Notes: generated by a model not told the origin, from the letters alone. Positions 35,647 through 44,644 are shown, counted from the first letter of the stretch. The stretch: 64,000 nucleotides of DNA from Clostridium thermosuccinogenes (GCF_002896855.1 NZ_CP021850.1:1637665-1701664), one strand, 5' to 3'. Made by a program: numbers and translations.

Positions 35647-35867
35647 GAAGCTGGATATAAAAATAAATATTGCCATATTAAAGGATTTTGAGGATTTTTA
35701 TAGAATAATTAGTATGGTGTCGCACTGTATTAATTAGAAAAAGGGTGCGACATAATATTTATGGGCTTTAGCCTGTTGAGCATGAAGCGAATTTCTCTGC
35801 AGAGAAATGAGCCATGCGAAACAAAAAACCACCCGCTATGCGGGTGCGGAAACGATTGTTATACAAA

Positions 35868-35931
35868 AAATCACCTTTCCGTTATAATAGAGTTGTTCAG
35901 GCTACTATCATAACGAGAGGAAAGGTGATTT
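35868..35931 (+). promoter_or_regulatory. Hairpin able to sequester the tnpA ribosome site
   Basis: AAATCACCTTTCC (35868-35880) is fully complementary to GGAAAGGTGATTT (35919-35931), which contains the tnpA ribosome site just before ATG 35933. The neighbouring GTTAT and ATAAC extend the stem. Sequestration of tnpA translation is known for IS200. A TATAAT at 35883-35888 lies in the loop; its minus-35 is unclear. Confidence 0.75.
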
Positions 35932-35932
35932 C

Positions 35933-36388
35933 ATGGCTAACAAAAGCAACGATATGTCACACACAAAATGGATGTGCAAATATCACATCGTCTTTACACC
36001 TAAGTATAGACGAAAAATAATTTATAATCAATACAGGGAAAGTATAAGAGATATCATAAAACAGCTATGCAGCTATAAGGGAGTAGAAATAATAGAGGGA
36101 CATCTCATGCCAGATCATATACATATGCTAGTAAGTATACCTCCCAAAATAAGTGTATCAAGTTTTATGGGATATTTGAAAGGGAAAAGTGCACTCATGA
36201 TATTTGACAAGCACGCAAATCTTAAATATAAATTCGGAAATCGTCACTTTTGGGCAGAAGGATATTATGTTAGTACAGTAGGATTAAATGAAGCAACAAT
36301 TAGAAAATATATACAAGAGCAAGAGAAACACGACATTATGTTAGATAAATTAAGTGTAAAAGAATATGAGGACCCCTTCAAGGGGTAG
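35933..36388 (+). CDS. tnpA: IS200/IS605 family transposase TnpA (Y1 HUH)
   Basis: 151 residues. The HUH motif is His62-Ile-His64 in P-D-H-I-H-M-L-V and the nucleophile is Tyr126 in R-K-Y-I-Q-E-Q. The typical N-terminus K-Y-H-I-V-F-T-P-K-Y-R-R is intact, so the enzyme is probably active. It cuts and joins single-stranded DNA at the hairpin ends. No tnpB gene accompanies it. The last codons lie within the first right-end hairpin. Confidence 0.95.
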   Translation: MANKSNDMSHTKWMCKYHIVFTPKYRRKIIYNQYRESIRDIIKQLCSYKGVEIIEGHLMPDHIHMLVSIPPKISVSSFMGYLKGKSALMIFDKHANLKYKFGNRHFWAEGYYVSTVGLNEATIRKYIQEQEKHDIMLDKLSVKEYEDPFKG

Positions 36389-36530
36389 CTGGTAGTACAA
36401 ACGTCCCTTAAGGGGCGGCGACGAGTTAAGGGCATAGTGGCTTGAACAAAGTGAAAGCCAGCGTCTTTAGGCGCTGGCCGGTAACATCCCCTTATAGGGG
36501 TAGAGCAAACCACCCGTTGGACGGGTGGTT
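36372..36530 (+). other. Structured right end of the IS200 element, possible noncoding RNA
   Basis: Five hairpins in 159 bases: ACCCCTTCAAGGGGT (36372-36386), GTCCCTTAAGGGGC (36403-36416), GCCAGCG/CGCTGGC (36457-36478), ATCCCC/GGGGTA region (36485-36502), and the terminal AACCACCCG/CGGGTGGTT (36508-36530). Only the last is needed for TnpA recognition. The rest resembles the dense folding of the RNAs that overlap the right ends of tnpB-bearing relatives. From 36531 to the cmk start at 36709 I see only AT-rich sequence. Confidence 0.45.
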
Positions 36531-36708
36531 ATGATATTAAGCCGGGATTCCGCAAGGTGTGGTGCCCGGTATGGAATTAAAAATATAAATAATAGATTTA
36601 AAATTGATATAAATTAAAATATATGATTTAAGGATTCATTACTTAAAGATACATAATTTTTGGACATGCATATTGGTTGTCCGATGAATGTTTATGGAGG
36701 AGTAAGTT

Positions 36709-37383
36709 TTGGGTAATATCCAGGTAGCTATTGATGGCCCGGCCGGAGCTGGAAAAAGCACTATTGCAAAACTGGTATCCAGGCGGATGGGAATAATATA
36801 CATAGACACAGGGGCCATGTACAGAGCTGTTGCTTTAAAAGCGATAAGACAAGGCATAAACACGCAAGACAGGGAAAGAGTGTCCCAAATGGTCAATAAC
36901 ATCGATATAAAAATCGAGCATGCCGGAAACGAACAGGTTATATATCTGGATGGAGAGGATGTCAGCGGAAAGATCAGAATACCGGAGGTTTCAGTCGGTG
37001 CGTCCAATGTTGCTTCAATTCCTGAAGTAAGGCTAAAGATGGTTGACCTTCAACGCAAGATTGCGAGAAGCTCCAGCGTGGTAATGGACGGAAGGGATAT
37101 AGGTACTTATGTCCTGCCTGATGCCAAATATAAATTTTTCCTTACAGCTTCTGTGGAAGAAAGAGCAAAAAGAAGATATCAGGAGCTGGTCGAAAAGGGT
37201 ATCACCAACATTTCTTTGGAAGAAGTGAAAAAAGATATAGAATACAGGGATATGAACGATGCGAGTCGTGAACTGGCGCCTCTGGTAAAGGCCAAAGATG
37301 CCATTGAAATCGATACGACATGCTTGACCGCAGAGGAAGTGGCCGATAAGATCATGGTTCATATAGGAGAGAGCAAATGTTAG
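36709..37383 (+). CDS. cmk: Cytidylate kinase
   Basis: 224 residues with TTG start behind GGAGGAG. It phosphorylates CMP and dCMP. P-loop G-P-A-G-A-G-K-S-T at residues 10-18; D-T-G-A-M-Y-R-A in the CMP-binding part; D-G-R-D-I-G-T (about 126); the lid motif R-A-K-R-R-Y. The downstream plsC and ispH-S1 genes follow the classical cmk-plsC-ispH-rpsA order of Clostridia and overlap by 7 bases. Confidence 0.95.
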   Translation: MGNIQVAIDGPAGAGKSTIAKLVSRRMGIIYIDTGAMYRAVALKAIRQGINTQDRERVSQMVNNIDIKIEHAGNEQVIYLDGEDVSGKIRIPEVSVGASNVASIPEVRLKMVDLQRKIARSSSVVMDGRDIGTYVLPDAKYKFFLTASVEERAKRRYQELVEKGITNISLEEVKKDIEYRDMNDASRELAPLVKAKDAIEIDTTCLTAEEVADKIMVHIGESKC

Positions 37384-37970
37384 GAATAGTCAGGATACTG
37401 GTAACAACCTATTTTAAGCTGTTTTACAGGGTTGAGGTAAAAGGACTGGAGAATGTTCCGGAAAAAGGTCCGGTACTTTTGTGCGCGAACCATCTGGGAC
37501 AGATGGATATGTTTTTTATCGGCTACAAGCTTAACAGGCTTGTCCGGTGGGTAGCCAAAGCAGAGCTTTTCAAAAATCCGCTGTTGTCGGCAGTGATTAC
37601 ATGGCTTGGAGCGGTGCCAATCAACAGGGGAAAAACCGATGTTTCCTCTGTAAAAAACATATTCAAGCTTTTGGATGAAGGCGAGATAGTGGGGATATTT
37701 CCTGAGGGAACGAGGACAAGAGGCAAGGATCGTACGAAGATTGTTGTAAAACCGGCTTTTGTAAGGTATGCTCTGGAATCAGGGTCTCCTGTATTGCCGG
37801 TGGCATTAGAGGGAAGTTACCGATGGTTCAGCAAGGTTAAGGTGATATTTGGAAAGCCTTTTTACCTGGGAAGCGGAACCGATAAAGATAAAAAATACTC
37901 AAAAGAGGAATTGTCAGAATATAGTAAAAAGGTTATGGATAGCATATACGGTCTTTTGGAGGAGAAATAG
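37377..37970 (+). CDS. plsC: 1-acyl-sn-glycerol-3-phosphate acyltransferase
   Basis: 197 residues. It makes phosphatidic acid from lysophosphatidate at the membrane. Catalytic block I is N-His39-x4-Asp44; block III F-P-E-G-T-R-T-R near 108; the A-V-P-I-N-R block between them. One N-terminal hydrophobic stretch. The ATG lies in the end of cmk (7-base overlap), and the ispH-S1 TTG follows the stop directly, so the three are cotranslated. Confidence 0.93.
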   Translation: MLGIVRILVTTYFKLFYRVEVKGLENVPEKGPVLLCANHLGQMDMFFIGYKLNRLVRWVAKAELFKNPLLSAVITWLGAVPINRGKTDVSSVKNIFKLLDEGEIVGIFPEGTRTRGKDRTKIVVKPAFVRYALESGSPVLPVALEGSYRWFSKVKVIFGKPFYLGSGTDKDKKYSKEELSEYSKKVMDSIYGLLEEK

Positions 37971-40013
37971 TTGGAAATAATATTGGCAAAAACAGCCGGG
38001 TTCTGTTTTGGTGTGGATAAGGCTGTCAGGACGGTAAACCAGCTTATTGAACAAAATACAGAATCATTATATACTTTAGGCCCCATAATACACAATGAAC
38101 AGGTCGTAAACCGTTTAAAGGACAAGGGAGTTAATGTGATTGCAAATCCTGGTGATGCACAGGGCAAGGGCACTGTTGTGATAAGAGCCCATGGTGTTGC
38201 ACCGGATGTATACAAGTATATAGAGGAATGCGGGCTGCATATGGTGGATGCAACATGCCCGTACGTCAGAAAGATTCATGAGCTTGTTGAGGAAAAATAT
38301 AAAGAAGGTTACCAGATAGTGATTGTCGGGGATAAAGATCATCCTGAAGTCAAAGGTGTAAACGGGTGGTGCAATAATACCGCATATATTGTAAATACTA
38401 TTGAAGATGCTGAAAAGATTGATAAAAGCACAGATAAGATATGTGTTGTTGCCCAGACGACGATAACCCGGGAAAAATGGAATGATATCAATGATTATCT
38501 TGATAAGAATTTCAGCAACATAGTAAAATACGATACAATATGCAACGCTACCGGAAGAAGGCAGGAGGAAGCTGCACAGATAGCCCGGGATGTGGATGCG
38601 ATGATAGTTGTAGGAAGCAGAAGCAGCTCGAACACTAAGAAGTTGTATGAAGTAAGCAAGAAATACTGTACAAAAACATATATGGTTGAAACACCCGGTG
38701 AATTACCACTGGAAGATATAAAAAATTTAAAAAAAATCGGTGTGACTGCAGGGGCATCAACACCGGATTGGATAATCAAGGAGGTTATTGAGAAAATGAG
38801 TGAGTTCAATACTCAAGAAAACGAAATGAGCTTCAAAGAAGCTTTTGAAAGCTCTCTGGTAACATTGAGAAGTGGAGAAATCGTAGAGGGAAAGATTATC
38901 GGCTTCAATAATACTGAGGTATTTATTGATATGGGCTACAAGTCCGACGGCATTATCCCCATGGAAGAATTTACCGACGATCCGGATTTTAATCCTGAAG
39001 AATCATTGAAAATTGGTGATACCGTACAAGTTTATATACTGAGAGTAAACGACGGAGAAGGAAATGTGCTGCTTTCCAAAAAGAAAGTGGATGCTTTAAA
39101 AGCCTGGGATAAGATAGAAGAAGCCTATGAGAATAAAACTCCCGTCAGGGCAAAGGTTGTAGAAGTAGTAAATGGCGGTGTGATTGCCAGCACCAGCGGG
39201 ATAAGGATATTTGTACCGGCTTCCCAGGTAAGCGACAGATATGTTAAGGATTTGAACGAGTTCATGAGACAAGTTCTCAATCTGAGAATAATAGAGTTGA
39301 ATAAGCAGAAAAGAAAAGTAGTAGGATCGCAGAGGGTAATTCTTGAAGAGGAAAAAGAAGCCAAGGAAAAGGCAATATGGGAAAATATTGAGATCGGAAA
39401 GAAATATACCGGCACCGTTAAGAGCTTCACTGATTTTGGCGCATTTGTAGATATTGGCGGTGTTGACGGATTGGTACATGTATCCGAATTGTCATGGACA
39501 AAGGTGAAGCATCCTTCCGAAGTCTTAAAGATCGGACAACCGGTTGAAGTTACAGTTCTTGACTTGGACAGGGAAAAGAAGAGGATTTCCTTGGGCTACA
39601 GAAAACCGGAAGATAACCCATGGTATAACATTGAGCAGAAATATAAAGTCGGAGATGTTGTCAAAGGCAATGTAGCTCGTCTTGTTCCTTTTGGTGCTTT
39701 CGTCGAACTGGAGAAAGGTGTAGACGGTCTGGTTCATATTTCCCAGATATCCAATGTCAGAATAGCAAAACCCGGTGACGTACTGAAAGTAGGACAAACC
39801 GTAGAGGCAAAAGTTATTGAAGTCAATGCGGAAGCTAAGAGGATAAGCCTCAGCATAAAAGAGGTAAATCCTATAGATCCGGTGAATAAAACCGAAGAAA
39901 AAGCAGAAGCTTCAGGAACTGAGGAAGCTGAGGAGATTCCTACGGAGCACGTTGAGGATATGACTGTTACAATAGGCGATCTGGCTTCCGAGGCTACGGA
40001 AGAAAAGGCTTAA
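37971..40013 (+). CDS. ispH: Fused IspH (HMBPP reductase) and S1-domain protein
   Basis: 680 residues from TTG 37971. Residues 1-275 are 4-hydroxy-3-methylbut-2-enyl diphosphate reductase, the last MEP-pathway enzyme, with its iron-sulfur ligands Cys12, Cys96 and Cys191 and the catalytic Glu126 in H-P-E-V-K-G. After a short linker, four S1 RNA-binding domains follow (from about 300; the clearest begin G-x-I-V-E-G-K-I, G-K-K-Y-T-G-T-V-K-S-F-T-D-F-G-A-F and G-D-V-V-K-G-N-V-A-R-L-V-P-F-G-A-F), then an acidic tail. The fusion is known from Clostridia. The product thus joins isoprenoid synthesis with a ribosomal-S1-like RNA binder. Confidence 0.95.
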   Translation: MEIILAKTAGFCFGVDKAVRTVNQLIEQNTESLYTLGPIIHNEQVVNRLKDKGVNVIANPGDAQGKGTVVIRAHGVAPDVYKYIEECGLHMVDATCPYVRKIHELVEEKYKEGYQIVIVGDKDHPEVKGVNGWCNNTAYIVNTIEDAEKIDKSTDKICVVAQTTITREKWNDINDYLDKNFSNIVKYDTICNATGRRQEEAAQIARDVDAMIVVGSRSSSNTKKLYEVSKKYCTKTYMVETPGELPLEDIKNLKKIGVTAGASTPDWIIKEVIEKMSEFNTQENEMSFKEAFESSLVTLRSGEIVEGKIIGFNNTEVFIDMGYKSDGIIPMEEFTDDPDFNPEESLKIGDTVQVYILRVNDGEGNVLLSKKKVDALKAWDKIEEAYENKTPVRAKVVEVVNGGVIASTSGIRIFVPASQVSDRYVKDLNEFMRQVLNLRIIELNKQKRKVVGSQRVILEEEKEAKEKAIWENIEIGKKYTGTVKSFTDFGAFVDIGGVDGLVHVSELSWTKVKHPSEVLKIGQPVEVTVLDLDREKKRISLGYRKPEDNPWYNIEQKYKVGDVVKGNVARLVPFGAFVELEKGVDGLVHISQISNVRIAKPGDVLKVGQTVEAKVIEVNAEAKRISLSIKEVNPIDPVNKTEEKAEASGTEEAEEIPTEHVEDMTVTIGDLASEATEEKA

Positions 40014-40117
40014 AAAGCTCAGTTTCAAATATTTAAAAATATTATCGGCCCCAAACGCAAAACTTGCCTTGTGAAATAAAGGAACATCAGGTTAAGCAAA
40101 AAAGGGACGAAAAAAAG

Positions 40118-40147
40118 TAGAACATGTCAAGTGTTCTATTTTTTTTA
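40118..40147 (+). terminator. Terminator of the cmk-plsC-ispH/S1 operon
   Basis: TAGAACA (40118-40124) pairs with TGTTCTA (40132-40138), then eight T. Confidence 0.85.
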
Positions 40148-40204
40148 TTGTCTTTTGATGATACAATAGATAAAAAAATATGTAAACAGGAGAATTGCAT
40201 TAAT

Positions 40205-40984
40205 ATGATGGACTACGAAGGTTTTAAGAAAGAAATATATGCAATGACCGGAATAGATTTGAGCTGTTATAAAGAAAAGCAGATGAAAAGAAGGATAGAC
40301 TCCCTGATCAGGAAAAATGATTTTAGTGATTATAACTCCTATGTAAATGCTCTCAGAGTTAATAGTAAACTTTTTAATGAATTTATCAATTACCTCACTA
40401 TTAATGTTTCTGAGTTTTTCAGGAATCCCGAGCAATGGGAGGTATTGGCGAAGGATATATTGCCTGTGCTGTTTTCAAGGTCAAGGACATTGAAGATATG
40501 GAGTTCGGCTTGTTCTACGGGAGAGGAGCCTTATACCTTGGTGATGGTATTGAGCGATTTTCTGCCTTTAAGAAGTATCCGAATCCTCGCCACCGATATC
40601 GACAAGAATGCGATTGAAAAGGCCATCAGCGGCATATATGGATACAAGAGCCTGGAGAATGTACCGGAAAGATTTAAAAGCAAGTTTTTCACAAAGAGCG
40701 GGGATTTGTATAAAATAAAGGATGAGGTAAAAAACTGTGTTGAGTTCCGCCAGCTGAACCTCTTGAAGGACGATTATCCGGAAGACTGTGATCTGATATT
40801 ATGCAGAAATGTACTCATATACTTTACGGAGGAGGCAAAGGCGGCAATATATCCGAAGTTCAACCGCGCACTGAAAAAAGAAGGTATTCTGTTTGTCGGA
40901 AGCACCGAGCAAATAATTATGGCAAACAGATACAATCTGAAAGCGGTGAGGACATTTTTCTACATGAAGGAAAATGATTGCTAA
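40205..40984 (+). CDS. cheR: CheR-type protein-glutamate methyltransferase
   Basis: 259 residues from ATG 40205; AGGAG is 12 bases upstream, and a longer frame to 40124 runs through the terminator and is unlikely. N-terminal CheR helical domain with N-V-S-E-F-F-R-N; catalytic domain with SAM motif W-S-S-A-C-S-T-G-E-E-P-Y-T, A-T-D-I-D, and D-L-I-L-C-R-N-V-L-I-Y-F. It methylates chemoreceptors using SAM. No receptor or other che genes are nearby, so the partner is elsewhere. Confidence 0.9.
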   Translation: MMDYEGFKKEIYAMTGIDLSCYKEKQMKRRIDSLIRKNDFSDYNSYVNALRVNSKLFNEFINYLTINVSEFFRNPEQWEVLAKDILPVLFSRSRTLKIWSSACSTGEEPYTLVMVLSDFLPLRSIRILATDIDKNAIEKAISGIYGYKSLENVPERFKSKFFTKSGDLYKIKDEVKNCVEFRQLNLLKDDYPEDCDLILCRNVLIYFTEEAKAAIYPKFNRALKKEGILFVGSTEQIIMANRYNLKAVRTFFYMKENDC

Positions 40985-41107
40985 TGGTGCCGGAGTATCC
41001 GGTTAAGACCTATGTCGGTTTAAGGGAACCTCTTACATGTGTAAAAAAGCGGTATGGTGTTTTTGCAGCATCTAATGTATATCTGCAATAAAATTAATGG
41101 AATTTCA

Positions 41108-41155
41108 ATCGAGTAGGCTGGAAAGGGAATAACGCTTCACACCTACTCGATTTTG
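41108..41155 (+). terminator. Terminator of cheR
   Basis: ATCGAGTAGG (41108-41117) pairs with CCTACTCGAT (41142-41151), followed by TTTTG. It lies in the 331-base gap before the XRE-TPR gene, in which I see no other clear element. Confidence 0.75.
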
Positions 41156-41315
41156 TTATGCCAGTATCGCCCACAAATCAATCGTAAAAACGGTGCGCCA
41201 TGATACATACTGTCGGTATAATTAAATAACACCTCATTGGTATTAGCGGTGTGTTCACTTGCTTACCTTAAATCAAATATAATAGAGTTGAAAAATCGAA
41301 GGGAGGAACCCTTAC

Positions 41316-42392
41316 ATGAACATAGCTCTCGCAGAAAACATCCGCTCATTCAGAAAGCAGCGGTCGCTTACGCAGGAGCAGCTTGCCGAGGTGCTTGGTG
41401 TGACGGTCGGTGCGGTGTATAAATGGGAGGCTAAATTATCTGTTCCGGATTTGAGCTTGATAGTGGAGATGGCTGATTTCTTTGACACGTCGGTGGACGT
41501 ATTGCTTGGCTACGAAATGAAAGATAACCGGCAGGCAGCAACTGTGAGACGCTTGAAAGAATATCGCCGGAGCAAAGACCGCGCCGGTATTCTTGAGGCG
41601 GAAAAAGCGCTGAAAAAATATCCTAATAGCTTTGAAATCGTTTATAACAGCGCCATAATGTATGAGATGTTCGGTCTGGAACAAGAAGATAAAGGGCAAC
41701 TGCGCCGTGCCTTGGAACTTCTGGAGCATTCCCGTCTGCTGCTGGCTCAGAACAGTGATCCAAAGATAAGCGAGCATACCATTTACGGCGACATGGCAGA
41801 GGTATATATATCCTTGGGTGAGGTTGATCAGGCTGTGGAGCTTTTGAAAAAGCATAATTCCGGTGGCATTTACAACGATCTGATCGGTCTTACACTGGCT
41901 TCAGATTGCAAGTGCTGCGACGAAGCAATACCGTTTTTGTCCGAAGCGCTGCTGAAAAATGTAACCTCCCTCCTTCGCACCATTATAGGGTATATGAACG
42001 TGTTTTTTGAGCGAAACGAATATAAAGACGCACAAGATATGCTGCTTTGGGCAATAGATATCCTGGGCGGCCTGAGAGAAACAGGAAAACGCAGCTTTTT
42101 TGAAAAAGTAAACGCGGTCCTTTACGCTTTTCTTGCTTATACGCAAATCAAGATGGGCAGCAAGGATGACGCATATCGCTCTTTATGCCATGCAAAGCAA
42201 ATGGCGGAAGACTTTGATGCCGCGCCTGATTATAGTGTAAATGCAGTTCGCTATATCACCTACGGAGAGATGGCAAGCGCCCATGACAATCTCGGAGCTA
42301 CAGCGATGGAAGGAGTGCAAAAAGCAATAGATTCCATAAAGGACAATTGTCTTTCTGCGTTGTGGAAGGAGGTGAACGAGCATGAAGGATAG
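41316..42392 (+). CDS. XRE-family regulator with TPR-like C-terminal domain
   Basis: 358 residues. An HTH_3 domain at 1-65 is followed by an alpha-helical region of TPR-like repeats (for example Y-N-S-A-I-M-Y-E-M-F-G, Y-G-D-M-A-E-V-Y-I-S-L-G-E-V-D-Q-A). Such HTH-TPR proteins often sense a peptide or another ligand and control a neighbouring transporter. The gene overlaps the ABC exporter by 11 bases. Codon use here is visibly richer in G and C than in nearby housekeeping genes, suggesting acquisition. GGGAGG lies before the ATG. Confidence 0.85.
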   Translation: MNIALAENIRSFRKQRSLTQEQLAEVLGVTVGAVYKWEAKLSVPDLSLIVEMADFFDTSVDVLLGYEMKDNRQAATVRRLKEYRRSKDRAGILEAEKALKKYPNSFEIVYNSAIMYEMFGLEQEDKGQLRRALELLEHSRLLLAQNSDPKISEHTIYGDMAEVYISLGEVDQAVELLKKHNSGGIYNDLIGLTLASDCKCCDEAIPFLSEALLKNVTSLLRTIIGYMNVFFERNEYKDAQDMLLWAIDILGGLRETGKRSFFEKVNAVLYAFLAYTQIKMGSKDDAYRSLCHAKQMAEDFDAAPDYSVNAVRYITYGEMASAHDNLGATAMEGVQKAIDSIKDNCLSALWKEVNEHEG

Positions 42393-44097
42393 ATCGCTTA
42401 AAAGGCAGCTTGTCGCGCAGTTTTACCGCAAAAATATCTTCTTTCTATGCATTGCCATTATCGCTGCGCTTCTTTCCGGGTCCCTCAATCTGATCCTGTC
42501 GTGGATATTGCAGCAGCTGATCGACGCTGCTTCCGGTGTTCCCAGTGCGCTGCCCCTTGATGTGCTTACCAAAATAAACATAGGCTTCGTCCTGCTGTGT
42601 GTTGTAGCATTTCTATTGGACTATGTTTCCCAGCCCCGTTTTATAGAAAGGGCGATGCGACAGTATAAGGACTTTGCCTTTAAAAGGCTGACGGAAAAGA
42701 GCATTTCGTCCTTCAATGATGAGGACACGGCGAACTATCTGTCAGCACTTACTAACGATGCTTCCAGTATTGAAGCGGCTTATCTCGACCAGCAGCTTTC
42801 CCTCATCACAAAGTCTGTCATGTTTATTGGAGCTCTTGTCATGATGCTTTGGTATTCTCCCATCATGACCGCGATTGCCATAGGTTTGACGATATTACCT
42901 CTCATTGCGTCTGTTCTTACGGGAAATAAGCTGGAAGCTGCGGAACGCAGAGTTTCAGACCGGAATAAGGATTTTACGGCGGCGTTGGGCGATTGTCTCA
43001 GAGGTTTTACGGTGGTAAAGAGCTTCAAAGCGGAGAAAGAAATTTTCCAGCTGTTTGCAGCTAACAACCGGTCCCTTGAAAAGGAAAAATTTACAAAGCG
43101 GCGCATCAAGACCCTTGTGGGGATGATCGGCGCGATAGCTGGTATCTTTGCACAGCTTGGAGTTTTCATTGCAGGTACATATCTTGCACTGTCAGGCTAT
43201 GGTCTAACCCCCGGTGTTGTGATCGTATTTGTTAATCTGATGAACTTTCTGATCCAGCCAATCGCAGAATTGCCGGGATTGCTGGCAAGCCGAAAGGCCG
43301 CTGTGGGCTTGATCGACAAACTGGCATCTGCGCTGGAGAAGAATCCTTCAGCTGCCGGCGGCGTTGATATTGCCCAGATTTCCTCCGGGATTCGTCTTGA
43401 AAACGTATCCTTCGGCTATGACGATAGCAAAGAGGTTTTGCACGATATTTCCGTGTCCTTTGACTCCGGCAAGGCATATGCTATCGTGGGAGGCAGTGGC
43501 AGTGGAAAGTCCACTCTTTTGTATCTTCTCATGGCATCCAGTGCGAACTACAAAGGGAAAATCTTTTTTGATGAAACGGAGCTTCGGAATATCAGCAGTG
43601 AATCCCTGTACAGCCTTATCTCCGTTATACAGCAGAATGTGTTTGTTTTCAATGCGTCTATCAAAGACAACATCACTATGTTCCGAAGCTTTCCGGAGCA
43701 GGAAATCAAAGAGGCAATCGATCACGCACACCTGAAAGGGTTGATTGCCGAATGTGGCAGCTCTTATCTCTGCGGGGAAAACGGAAAGGGGCTGTCCGGC
43801 GGAGAAAAGCAAAGGATTTCCATTGCCAGGAGCCTGTTGAAAAAATCCTCTGTGCTGCTGGCTGACGAGGTAACATCAGCTCTGGATGCGAAGACTGCCT
43901 ATCAGGTGGCCAATGATATACTTGATCTGAGCGGCATGACACGCATTGTGGTAACGCACGCTTTGGATGAAACTCTTCTGCGGCGTTATGACGGCATTGT
44001 CGTTTTGAAGGATGGCAGCATCGAGGAAACAGGCACGTTCGACGAGCTGATGGCAAAGAAGGGGTATTTCTATGCCTTGTACACCGTTGCGCAGTAG
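42382..44097 (+). CDS. ABC transporter, fused permease and ATPase
   Basis: 571 residues. Six membrane helices (about 20-290) of the ABC exporter type 1 fold, then an ATPase: Walker A Gly370-Thr378, Q-loop Q417-Q-N, signature L-S-G-G-E-K-Q-R at 471-478, Walker B ending Asp495-Glu496, and H-loop His527-region (T-H-A-L-D). As a half-transporter it would act as a homodimer. Its substrate is unknown; pairing with an XRE-TPR regulator suggests export of a toxic or signalling compound, such as a peptide or drug. Its stop is 8-10 bases short of no further gene; no partner transporter follows. Confidence 0.9.
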   Translation: MKDRSLKRQLVAQFYRKNIFFLCIAIIAALLSGSLNLILSWILQQLIDAASGVPSALPLDVLTKINIGFVLLCVVAFLLDYVSQPRFIERAMRQYKDFAFKRLTEKSISSFNDEDTANYLSALTNDASSIEAAYLDQQLSLITKSVMFIGALVMMLWYSPIMTAIAIGLTILPLIASVLTGNKLEAAERRVSDRNKDFTAALGDCLRGFTVVKSFKAEKEIFQLFAANNRSLEKEKFTKRRIKTLVGMIGAIAGIFAQLGVFIAGTYLALSGYGLTPGVVIVFVNLMNFLIQPIAELPGLLASRKAAVGLIDKLASALEKNPSAAGGVDIAQISSGIRLENVSFGYDDSKEVLHDISVSFDSGKAYAIVGGSGSGKSTLLYLLMASSANYKGKIFFDETELRNISSESLYSLISVIQQNVFVFNASIKDNITMFRSFPEQEIKEAIDHAHLKGLIAECGSSYLCGENGKGLSGGEKQRISIARSLLKKSSVLLADEVTSALDAKTAYQVANDILDLSGMTRIVVTHALDETLLRRYDGIVVLKDGSIEETGTFDELMAKKGYFYALYTVAQ

Positions 44098-44314
44098 CAA
44101 ATATCGAGAAATACCACAATACTATGCACCAAGCCATGTTATGGCGAATAATTCACAAGAGTGGGCAGGGCGTTTTAAGCTTGCCCGCTTTGACATTTAT
44201 GATGCTTTTGTATCTTTGACATATATGCTTTTTAAACGGGATTCCCGATTTTGACTAGAGCTGTTCGATGAAGCTGTTCCGAAGGCATATGTCCTCAAAA
44301 TATGAGAAAACAAC

Positions 44315-44360
44315 AAAAATCCGAACCCATCTCTTATCGATAAAAGGTTCGGATTTTATT
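44315..44360. terminator. Bidirectional terminator between ABC exporter and tRNA-Leu
   Basis: AAAATCCGAACC pairs with GGTTCGGATTTT, with A tracts on the left and T tracts on the right of each strand. It lies five bases from the tRNA 3' end. Confidence 0.85.
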
Positions 44361-44364
44361 TGCC

Positions 44365-44451
44365 TGGTGCGGGAAACAGGATTTGAACCTGCACACCCTT
44401 GCGAGCTCTAGAACCTGAATCTAGCGCGTCTGCCAATTCCGCCATTCCCGC
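44365..44451 (-). tRNA. tRNA-Leu(CAG)
   Basis: Read on the minus strand: class II tRNA of 87 bases with a long variable arm. Acceptor GCGGGAA pairs with TTCCCGC, anticodon loop TTCAGGT gives CAG, T loop TTCAAAT, CCA encoded at 44365-44367. Confidence 0.95.
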
Positions 44452-44484
44452 ATGTTTCTTTGCCATTTCTCAGGCGCAGTATTA

Positions 44485-44513
44485 AGTATACTAGATATCT
44501 TTAAATTTTGCAA
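44485..44513 (-). promoter_or_regulatory. Sigma-A promoter for tRNA-Leu
   Basis: Minus strand: TTGCAA (44513-44508), a 17-base spacer, TATACT (44490-44485), 34 bases before the tRNA. Confidence 0.75.
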
Positions 44514-44644
44514 GAGGAAATTTTATATTTTTTTTGTTTGGGAAGTTTTTATTGCTAATGGCCTGCTGGAGGTCTATAATTATAAAATGTTGGGAATATT
44601 TTAACTCTAGATATGAGTTTTATACATAAAGCGCAAGACGTTTT

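Larger units (their letters stand above)
35828..36530 (+). mobile_element. IS200-type insertion sequence (single tnpA)
   Basis: A single HUH transposase gene is bounded by matching subterminal hairpins: CACCCGC/GCGGGTG at 35830-35846 on the left and AACCACCCG/CGGGTGGTT at 36508-36530 on the right. No target duplication or terminal inverted repeat is expected in this family. Exact ends are not visible from one copy, so the limits are the hairpins and the true ends may lie some tens of bases outside. It separates aroH from cmk. The stretch 35647-35827 holds small hairpins (GTGTCGCAC with GTGCGAC; ATTTCTC with GAGAAAT). Confidence 0.85.

Noticed and set aside
44072-44254. 60-codon frame at the end of the ABC exporter
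   Set aside because: Overlaps the exporter end in another frame and has no ribosome site or recognisable motif.
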